From the NCBI GenBank assembly GCA_023386395.1, contig JAEWJV010000299.1, positions 1 to 5,638 on the forward strand: a stretch of DNA of 5,638 nucleotides. Direction: 5' to 3'. Position 1 is the stretch's first letter. Every line of letters starts with the position of its first letter. The stretch is from Bacteroidota bacterium (GTDB lineage: Bacteria > Bacteroidota > Bacteroidia > Chitinophagales > Chitinophagaceae). Both the position numbers and the translations under genes were made by a program. Below, one piece after another: positions 1 through 4,806 of this stretch. The notes under the pieces are model-generated. The model made no database searches and was not told the DNA's origin. It saw nothing but the letters and a program-made list of their open reading frames with translations.

Positions 1-1308
1 CATATTGGGTACACCGGGCTTTATGCTGAAATCATCCATCTCATCATTTAACAAAAAGCCTGCGCCGCCCACAACTGTCGAGCTGCCATAACTGTTATTC
101 AGCGTTGTGGTAACGGCAACCATATTACCCTCTTTATCAATAATACTTATATGGGTAGTCTGATCACTTTCATGCACATTACCTGCTTTTACATTTGAAC
201 TTACTCCTGCTTTTGCGGAATCATAATCACTCATTCTTTTTTTAAGATAAGTATCACTCAATAAAATATTCTGCGGCACATTCCAAAAATCAGGATCGCC
301 TAAATGTTCGGCCCGATCGGCATAAGCACGGCGTTCTGCTTCAATCATCAACTGCACGCTTTTCACGGTTTGAAAACCATAGCTGCTCACAGGATAGGGC
401 TCAATCATCTTCAACATTTCGCCCAAAATAACACCGCCGCTGCTTGATGGCGGCATGCTTACCACATGATAGCCCCGGTAATCAAATTCAACCGGTTTAC
501 GCGGCTTGCATACATAGCCTTTTAAATCTTCCAAACTCATAATGCCTTTGCCACGCTGCATTTCCTCCACAATCAGTTTGGCTGTTTCACCTTCATAAAA
601 ACCTTTGGCGCCATTATCACGAATACGTTTTAAAGTTGCAGCGAGTTCAGGCTGGTATAAAGTGTCGCCTTCTTTCCATGCTGTGTTTTTTACAAAAGCT
701 GTTGGCTTTGTGCTGTATTTTATAAAATCTTCTTTATTGCTGTTCAGGCCATCGGCTTCACGTTTGGTAAGCACAATGCCTTTTTCCGCAAGCTCTATAG
801 CCGGCTGAATTAATGTTTTAAACGGAAGTTTTGCATATTGATGTTCTGCAAATAATCCGGCAACAGTGCCGGGCACTCCTGCAGATAAATGCCCGTTCTG
901 CGACCAGTCTGTTCTTGCATTGCCGGCGGAATCGATATACATATTCCTGCCGCCTTTTAGCGGGGCCATTTCACGGTAATCCAATGAAAGCAAAGAATCG
1001 TTTGCAAGCCTTGCAACCGTAAAACCGCCGCCGCCGAGATTGCCCGCTGCCGGATGCACAACAGCCAGTACAAGCTGGGTTGCAATCATAGCATCAAAAG
1101 CATTACCGCCTTTTTTTAATATGGCAAGCCCAACCTCGCTGGCCAACGGATGTGCGCTTGCTACGCAGCCATTTTTTACAGCAACATTTTTAGTAATGGT
1201 AAAATGATAAGGATCAATTTCCTTGCCTGCGCCAACTGTAATGTTTGAAGAAGTGCAGGAGTAAAAAATAATATTTGCAGCAAGAATAATGAACAGCCAT
1301 TTTTTCAT
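1..1308 (-). CDS. ggt: Gamma-glutamyltranspeptidase (glutathione hydrolase), probable lipoprotein, C-terminus cut by window edge
   Basis: This enzyme (EC 3.4.19.13 / 2.3.2.2) hydrolyses or transfers the gamma-glutamyl group of glutathione and similar peptides outside the cytoplasm. It is an Ntn-hydrolase that cleaves itself into a large and a small subunit. The frame is open from ATG at 1308 to the left edge, giving 436 of roughly 570-580 residues. Visible family landmarks are GGNAFDA (68-74), the glycine run NLGGGGF (90-96), LDYREMAP (109-116; R112 matches the substrate-binding Arg114 of E. coli GGT), SAGVPGTVAG, and MPPSSSGG of the large subunit. QTTH follows, where T384 is the expected autocleavage and catalytic nucleophile, then TLN (N404, like E. 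coli Asn411) and MDDFSIKPG (D426, like Asp433). The small-subunit glycine and serine loops lie outside the window. The N-terminus (KK, hydrophobic stretch, then FYSC with Cys18) looks like a lipoprotein signal with a loose Bacteroidota lipobox; plain periplasmic export is the alternative. No frameshift is seen. No Shine-Dalgarno motif precedes the start. Confidence 0.95.
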   Translation of the reverse strand, partial: MKKWLFIILAANIIFYSCTSSNITVGAGKEIDPYHFTITKNVAVKNGCVASAHPLASEVGLAILKKGGNAFDAMIATQLVLAVVHPAAGNLGGGGFTVARLANDSLLSLDYREMAPLKGGRNMYIDSAGNARTDWSQNGHLSAGVPGTVAGLFAEHQYAKLPFKTLIQPAIELAEKGIVLTKREADGLNSNKEDFIKYSTKPTAFVKNTAWKEGDTLYQPELAATLKRIRDNGAKGFYEGETAKLIVEEMQRGKGIMSLEDLKGYVCKPRKPVEFDYRGYHVVSMPPSSSGGVILGEMLKMIEPYPVSSYGFQTVKSVQLMIEAERRAYADRAEHLGDPDFWNVPQNILLSDTYLKKRMSDYDSAKAGVSSNVKAGNVHESDQTTHISIIDKEGNMVAVTTTLNNSYGSSTVVGGAGFLLNDEMDDFSIKPGVPNM

Positions 1309-1313
1309 GCGTT

Positions 1314-1321
1314 CAAACCTA
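1314..1321 (-). promoter_or_regulatory. Possible Bacteroidota -7 box upstream of ggt
   Basis: The minus strand reads TAGGTTTG, a full match to the Bacteroidota -7 consensus TAnnTTTG. A T-rich TTTT lies about 20 bases upstream in place of the TTTG -33 element. The box ends only 5 bases before the ATG, so transcription from it would start at or next to the start codon and give a nearly leaderless mRNA. An octamer with six fixed bases could occur by chance in this AT-rich gap, so the call is tentative. Confidence 0.28.
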
Positions 1322-1410
1322 AGAAAAAAATATTGCGGGATAAAAGATTTAATGCAGATGCGTTTTAATTGCTGCTTCTTTTTATCTTAAGAACAGATAC
1401 TCAATCCCCG

Positions 1411-1428
1411 CCTGACCGGGCGGACAGG
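1411..1428. repeat. GC-rich imperfect palindrome, likely dispersed intergenic element
   Basis: The sequence CCTGACCGGGCGGACAGG is an 18-base palindrome with one A/A mismatch pair. It is flanked by CCCG on the left and AAGTGGG on the right. It lies in the 225-base gap between the 209-residue gene and ggt and is far more GC-rich than its surroundings. GC-rich palindromes of this kind recur between genes in Bacteroidota genomes, from memory; only one copy is in this window, so I cannot show that it repeats. The rest of the gap (1309-1410 and 1429-1533) holds the possible ggt promoter and no convincing gene, only ORFs of 15-18 codons. A weak GGCTGA/TCAACC pairing at 1515-1534 is not a convincing terminator. 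Confidence 0.45.
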
Positions 1429-1533
1429 AAGTGGGCATGATGTGTTAACGGCTATGCTTTATGTGTACTTGTTTAATCAGAGACCCAAAATGAACGTGCA
1501 TACAACTATTGATCGGCTGAAAAAAATATCAAC

Positions 1534-2163
1534 CTAAAAATTCCAGTCAACCACGCGGCGCAAGTATTTCTTATCCTGGATAACCCAGGTTACTTCGTAG
1601 CGGCCAGCACCTTCTCCGTTCATCATATAGATATAATATTTACGTTTATCCGGCGAACGGTACACATTGCAGAAAGTTTTTTGTTTTCCTTTTGCATCGG
1701 TATAAAAAAGCCTGGGTTCATAAAGGTCAAAGAAAGCCGTTTGCGGTACAATAATGGTATCACTTTCAATAATGGCGATCACTGAAGTTATCGTGCGTTT
1801 CGGCACTTTGTGTTCAGTGCCCCAGAAAGGTTTATTATCTAATTTAACAGCATACTTATCATCGTACCAGCTTACTTTATGTTTGGCTGCATCAAAGCTG
1901 CCTGTCGTTATTTGTATAATGGCCGTATCATTTGAAAATACAATGGTATCACTGCTTACGCTTTCAAGCGGAACCGCGTTGAGCCTGTGTTTGGTGAGGC
2001 TTTCGCTAATACCGCCGAAAGTAAATTGCGACAGGTCGGCACGAATGTCTTTCTCCTGCATCTTTAAAAAATTATCCCGCTTGGTCCTGTAATCGGGAAT
2101 GTCATCCTGTGCAAAAACATTATATATAATGCAGCAGAACAGTATGGATAACAAAGTGCGCAT
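1534..2163 (-). CDS. Exported protein of unknown function, second gene after threonine dehydrogenase
   Basis: I do not recognise a named family in this 209-residue protein. It has a Sec signal peptide: Arg2, a hydrophobic stretch over residues 4-17, and a likely signal peptidase I cut after Ala18 in VFA/QDD, the common Bacteroidota FAQ ending. The mature part is soluble and rich in beta-prone segments, with repeated SDTI-type strands (SDTIVFSNDTAIIQI, residues 71-85; ESDTIIVPQTAFFDL, residues 133-147). It has one cysteine (Cys165) and a basic aromatic C-terminus ending RRVVDWNF. No catalytic motif stands out. It starts with ATG 7 bases after the dehydrogenase stop codon on the same strand, so the two are almost certainly cotranscribed and may be translationally coupled. 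Signal peptide, length and strand context make the gene itself secure. Its role is unknown, and there is no evidence beyond adjacency that it acts with the cytoplasmic dehydrogenase. Confidence 0.85.
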   Translation of the reverse strand: MRTLLSILFCCIIYNVFAQDDIPDYRTKRDNFLKMQEKDIRADLSQFTFGGISESLTKHRLNAVPLESVSSDTIVFSNDTAIIQITTGSFDAAKHKVSWYDDKYAVKLDNKPFWGTEHKVPKRTITSVIAIIESDTIIVPQTAFFDLYEPRLFYTDAKGKQKTFCNVYRSPDKRKYYIYMMNGEGAGRYEVTWVIQDKKYLRRVVDWNF

Positions 2164-2170
2164 AAGCTTA

Positions 2171-3115
2171 TTATTGTTGCAGGTTTTTCAGCATATCTGC
2201 AGTTATTTTTTCAAGATCATATTCATGTTTCCATCCCCAGTCTGTGCGGGCAACAGCATCATCAATGCTTTGCGGCCAGCTATCTGCAATGGCCTGCCTG
2301 TAATCCGGCTGGTAAATTATTTCGAATTCAGGGATGTGCTTTTTTATAGACGCTGCAATTTCAGCAGGAGAGAAGCTTATGCCTGAAATGTTATAGGATG
2401 TGCGAATGGAAATTTTATCTGCCGGCGCTTCCATTAATTCCATCGTGGCGCGAATGGCATCGGGCATATACATCATGGGTAAATAAGTATCTTCTTTTAA
2501 AAAGCTGGTATATTTTTTATCTTCTATGGCATCATGATATATTTCAACCGCATAATCTGTAGTGCCACCGCCGGGATCTGATTTATAACTGATCAAACCC
2601 GGATAACGCAGGCTTCGTACATCAACGCCAAAACGCTTGTTATAATAATTGCACCAGAATTCGCCTGCATATTTGCTAATACCATAAACGGTTATGGGTT
2701 CAATTATAGTTTGCTGCGGACAATTTTTCCTGGGTGATGTGGGGCCGAAAACAGCAATGCTGCTTGGCCAGTAAACCTTTTGCAGGTTTTCTTCCCTTGC
2801 TATATCCAATACATTCAGCAAGCCCTGCATATTAAGGTTCCAGGCAAGGTTTGGATTCTTTTCACCTGTTGCAGAAAGTATGGCAGCAAGCAGGTATATC
2901 TGTGTAACATTCTGGCGTATTACCTGCACATGCAGCATTTCCTTGTTCATTACGTCAAGCGAAACATAAGGCCCTGTACCGTGCAGCAATGGGTTTTCTT
3001 CCCGCAGGTCGCTGGCAATAACATTGGCATTCCCATAAATTTTTCGCAACGCCATGGTTAGTTCCACACCTATCTGTCCGCTGGCGCCTATCACCAAAAT
3101 TTTTTCCTTTATCAC
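2171..3115 (-). CDS. tdh: L-threonine 3-dehydrogenase, short-chain (SDR/epimerase-like) type
   Basis: This is a cytoplasmic NAD-dependent enzyme (EC 1.1.1.103) oxidising L-threonine to 2-amino-3-ketobutyrate, the first step of threonine breakdown to glycine and acetyl-CoA. The 314 residues form an extended SDR fold. The nucleotide-binding loop is GASGQIG (10-16), with acidic Asp36 after strand 2, as expected for NAD. The catalytic residues are Ser119 in PSS and the YGISK pair Tyr144/Lys148. Features typical of the Flavobacterium/Cupriavidus-type ThrDH, rather than of sugar epimerases, are RYPGLISY (170-177), PGGGTTDYAVEIY (181-193), TYLPMMYMPDAI (210-221) and QSIDDAVARTDWGW (282-295). The length fits the family. 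The start is GTG at 3113-3115: no in-frame ATG lies between the upstream stop at 3149-3151 and Met21, which is already past the Rossmann loop. A -7-like box lies 29 bases upstream. The partner gene kbl (2-amino-3-ketobutyrate CoA ligase) is not in the window. A related sugar epimerase is the only real alternative and is unlikely. Confidence 0.93.
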   Translation of the reverse strand: MIKEKILVIGASGQIGVELTMALRKIYGNANVIASDLREENPLLHGTGPYVSLDVMNKEMLHVQVIRQNVTQIYLLAAILSATGEKNPNLAWNLNMQGLLNVLDIAREENLQKVYWPSSIAVFGPTSPRKNCPQQTIIEPITVYGISKYAGEFWCNYYNKRFGVDVRSLRYPGLISYKSDPGGGTTDYAVEIYHDAIEDKKYTSFLKEDTYLPMMYMPDAIRATMELMEAPADKISIRTSYNISGISFSPAEIAASIKKHIPEFEIIYQPDYRQAIADSWPQSIDDAVARTDWGWKHEYDLEKITADMLKNLQQ

Positions 3116-3143
3116 AAAGAAGTATTTATTGTTTTGAAAGCAG

Positions 3144-3151
3144 CAAACCTA
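3144..3151 (-). promoter_or_regulatory. Probable Bacteroidota -7 box for the tdh transcription unit
   Basis: The minus strand reads TAGGTTTG, matching TAnnTTTG at all six fixed bases. It ends 28 bases before the GTG start, which would give a leader of about 20 bases. The expected TTTG -33 element is poorly matched: TTAT lies 19 bases upstream. The same octamer precedes ggt. The assignment rests on motif and position only. Confidence 0.42.
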
Positions 3152-3193
3152 ATGAAAGATTAATTTCGATATAATGGCTTTAAAAAATATTAA

Positions 3194-3228
3194 CTGCAGC
3201 GCCACCGGCTATGCAGCGTCTCTTTTTT
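3194..3228 (+). other. Hairpin followed by a T-run upstream of the lipoprotein gene
   Basis: CTGCAGCGCC (3194-3203) and GGCTATGCAG (3207-3216) form a 10-bp stem with two central mismatches and an ACC loop. Six bases later on the plus strand comes a run of six T (3223-3228). The shape resembles an intrinsic terminator or attenuator for plus-strand transcription, ending 26 bases before the lipoprotein ATG. The internal mismatches and the gap before the T-run weaken the call. The lipoprotein promoter itself could not be placed in this 139-base divergent region. Confidence 0.3.
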
Positions 3229-3254
3229 ATATCTTGTGAAGCTAAATAAGTAAG

Positions 3255-3728
3255 ATGAAATATAGCCTGCTTTTTTTATTAATGACCTGTGTTGCCTGCA
3301 ATAACAGTGATAGTGAAACTAATAACGGTGCAGATACAATAAAAGACTATGATACAGGAACTTCATCGCCTGCAGAAACTATATCAGAATGTTATGAAAA
3401 TATAAATGGCAAAGACACGGTATTTTTAAGCATCTTCAGTCAATCGAAAGTTATTACAGGTTCGCTTGTATATAATTATTATGAAAAAGATAAAAACAGC
3501 GGCACCATCAAAGGCAATATGTATGGCGACACTTTAATAGCCGATTATATTTTCAACAGCGAAGGGGTAACCTCAACGAGGGAGGTAGCTTTTTTAAGAC
3601 GGGAGTCAGCTTTTATTGAAGGCTATGGCGATATGCGCGAGGAAGGTGGCAAAATGGTTTTCACAAACAGGAGCAGCTTAAGCTTTAGCGGAAAGCCGTT
3701 GCGAATGGTTAATTGTAAAGAAGAATGA
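3255..3728 (+). CDS. Small lipoprotein of unknown function
   Basis: This is a 157-residue secreted lipoprotein. The N-terminus MKYSLLFLLM is a short Sec signal ending in TCVAC, so Cys15 is the likely lipidated residue; Cys12 is possible, since the lipobox is loose in either case. The next residues (NNSDSETNNGAD) are polar and acidic, the low-complexity tether usual in Bacteroidota lipoproteins and compatible with surface export. The mature domain from about residue 44 is beta-rich: NGKDTVFLSI, VITGSLVYNYYEKDKNSGTIKG, MYGDTLIADYIF, then SEGVTSTREVAFL. It looks like a small beta-barrel or sandwich. Cys46 and Cys154 bracket the domain and could form a disulfide. I recognise the general pattern as common in Bacteroidota hypothetical lipoproteins but know no function. 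The gene stands alone: tdh diverges upstream and the AIM24-family gene converges downstream. ATG at 3255 is the natural start, because the signal peptide begins there. Confidence 0.86.
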   Translation: MKYSLLFLLMTCVACNNSDSETNNGADTIKDYDTGTSSPAETISECYENINGKDTVFLSIFSQSKVITGSLVYNYYEKDKNSGTIKGNMYGDTLIADYIFNSEGVTSTREVAFLRRESAFIEGYGDMREEGGKMVFTNRSSLSFSGKPLRMVNCKEE

Positions 3729-3765
3729 TAGGTATTTAATATCGCTGAATGTTTTCTGGCAACAG

Positions 3766-3803
3766 CTGAAAGCCCGAAAGAAATTCATCTTTCGGACTTT
3801 CAG
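3766..3803. terminator. Shared hairpin between convergent genes
   Basis: CTGAAAGCCCGAAAGA (3766-3781) pairs with TCTTTCGGACTTTCAG (3788-3803) around a 6-base loop. The 16-bp stem has one imperfect position (3773/3796). It fills the 81-base gap between the stop codons of the lipoprotein gene (plus, 3728) and the AIM24-family gene (minus, 3810), beginning 6 bases after the latter's stop. The imperfect position is a C/A mismatch in plus-strand RNA but a G-U wobble in minus-strand RNA, so the hairpin is fully paired only in the AIM24-family transcript. No long U-tract follows on either side. It may therefore also act as a 3'-end stabiliser or depend on other factors to terminate. Confidence 0.65.
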
Positions 3804-3809
3804 TCTTAA

Positions 3810-4604
3810 TCAATATCCATCGCCATCAAGCATATTACCAAACCTTCCTAAAATACTGCCTTCTTCCTTGCGTTTATAAGTGCCATAAGCCAGTATGCGG
3901 GAAGCCAGCCTGCTGATAGGCAAGGATTGTATCCACACTTTGCCGGGGCCGCGTAAAACCGCAAAAAACAAGCCCTCACCACCAAATATAGAATTCTTAA
4001 TGCCACCGATAAACTGAATGTCGTAATCAACGCTGCCCGTAAAGCCAACGATGCAGCCCGTATCAATTTTTAAGGTTTCACCCGGCATCAATTCTTTTTC
4101 CTGTACAAAGCCGCCGGCATGTAAAAAAGCCATGCCATCGCCTTCTATTTTTTCCATAATAAAACCTTCGCCGCCAAATAAGCCTGTACCAAGCCTGCGC
4201 TGAAATTCAATGCCAATACTTACACCTTTGGCAGCGCATAAAAAAGCATCTTTCTGTGCAATTATTTTTCCACCCAGGTTATAAAGATTAAGCGGTACTA
4301 TCTTGCCTGTATAGGGTGAAGCAAAGCTTACATGTTTTTTACCTTGCGATGTATTGGTAAAAGCCGTCATGAATAAATTTTCACCCACCAGCATGCGCTT
4401 GCCTGCACTAAATAATTTGCCCATTAAACTGGTATCCTGTTGCTGGCTGCCATCACCAAAAATAGTTTGCATGCTGATGCCATCATCCATCATCATAAAA
4501 GCACCGGGCTCTGCCACTGCTGTTTCACCGGGATCGAGTTCTACTTCCACATACTGTAGTTCTTCGCCAAAAATTCTATAATCAATTTCGTGATTGCGTA
4601 TCAT
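3810..4604 (-). CDS. AIM24/TIGR00266-family protein
   Basis: This 264-residue protein belongs to the AIM24 (formerly DUF124, TIGR00266) family, widespread in bacteria with a TRAP-like beta fold. Its biochemical role is not established; the yeast member affects mitochondrial inner-membrane organisation. Family features in order are LDPGETAVAEPGAFMMMDDGI (23-43), the insert with FGDGS...GKLFSAGKRMLVGENLFMT (49-80), SPYTGKIVPLNL (96-107), GLFGGEGF (141-148), LMPGETLKIDTGCIVGFTGSV (172-192) and IFGGEGLFFAVLRGPGKVWIQSLP (206-229). The FGGEG and PGET motifs each occur twice, fitting the internally repeated fold. There is no signal peptide or transmembrane helix, so it is likely cytoplasmic. I start it at ATG 4602-4604 (MIRNHEIDYRIFG). 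The open frame continues upstream to a TTG at 4665-4667, but those 21 extra codons do not resemble the family N-terminus and run into the inverted repeat. It is a single gene ending just before a strong hairpin. Confidence 0.9.
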   Translation of the reverse strand: MIRNHEIDYRIFGEELQYVEVELDPGETAVAEPGAFMMMDDGISMQTIFGDGSQQQDTSLMGKLFSAGKRMLVGENLFMTAFTNTSQGKKHVSFASPYTGKIVPLNLYNLGGKIIAQKDAFLCAAKGVSIGIEFQRRLGTGLFGGEGFIMEKIEGDGMAFLHAGGFVQEKELMPGETLKIDTGCIVGFTGSVDYDIQFIGGIKNSIFGGEGLFFAVLRGPGKVWIQSLPISRLASRILAYGTYKRKEEGSILGRFGNMLDGDGY

Positions 4605-4652
4605 ATCAAATAATTTTTCAGCGAATGTAAAAAAACATTTTGCGCATGCCTG

Positions 4653-4694
4653 TAAACTGTTATGCAAACGGTAGTTTTTATGTTTAACAGTTTA
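4653..4694. promoter_or_regulatory. Perfect 10-bp inverted repeat in divergent intergenic region, possible operator
   Basis: TAAACTGTTA (4653-4662) and TAACAGTTTA (4685-4694) are exact reverse complements separated by 22 bases. Their centres are 32 bp apart, about three helical turns, so both arms would face the same side of the DNA. The site lies 49-90 bases upstream of the AIM24-family ATG and over 110 bases upstream of the permease ATG. Each arm has its own weak TAA...TTA symmetry. On the minus strand the spacer holds TACCGTTTG, one base longer than the -7 consensus. No T-run follows, so a terminator is unlikely. The role of binding site for a dimeric or tetrameric regulator is inference. 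Confidence 0.42.
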
Positions 4695-4754
4695 TCATGC
4701 CTTAGCCCTACATCTTCATCGGTTGCCTTCCGGAATTTAATTCACAATCAGCGT

Positions 4755-4785
4755 TTTTATGTAAAGCATTAATCAGTTAATATTG
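4755..4785 (+). promoter_or_regulatory. Possible promoter of the APC permease gene
   Basis: TTTT (4755-4758) and TAATATTG (4778-4785) lie 19 bases apart, close to the Bacteroidota arrangement TTTG-N19-TAnnTTTG with one mismatch in each element. Transcription would begin near 4790-4793, leaving a leader of roughly 15 A-rich bases before the ATG at 4807. Motif and position are the only support. Confidence 0.33.
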
Positions 4786-4806
4786 TAATCAAACAAAAAA
4801 TAAATA

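Noticed and set aside
605..1022. Plus-strand open frames at 605-808 and 831-1022
   Set aside because: They lie antisense inside the clearly conserved ggt coding frame and show no family features.
1108..1118. Run of seven A in the ggt coding strand as a programmed slippage site
   Set aside because: The zero frame stays open and conserved on both sides (ILKKGGNA), so no frameshift needs explaining.
1446..1533. Tiny ORFs in the gap (MNVHTTIDRLKKIST on plus from 1489; an 18-codon MHVHFGS... frame on minus)
   Set aside because: They are too short, with no ribosome-binding context or conservation evidence. They probably reflect intergenic or repeat sequence.
1515..1534. GGCTGA/TCAACC pairing as a terminator for the exported-protein gene
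   Set aside because: It has only six pairs, one of them a wobble, overlaps the stop codon, and its A/T run is in the loop rather than after the stem.
1754..2386. Plus-strand open frames at 1754-2092 and 2099-2386
   Set aside because: They are antisense to the exported-protein and tdh genes. Both of those have better evidence: a signal peptide and a full SDR motif set respectively.
2780..3061. Plus-strand open frame within tdh
   Set aside because: It is antisense to the Rossmann-fold region of tdh, with low-likelihood composition and no motif.
3848..4581. Frames at 3848-4066 (minus, other frame) and 4354-4581 (plus)
   Set aside because: Both are shadows of the AIM24-family gene, whose frame carries the conserved motifs.
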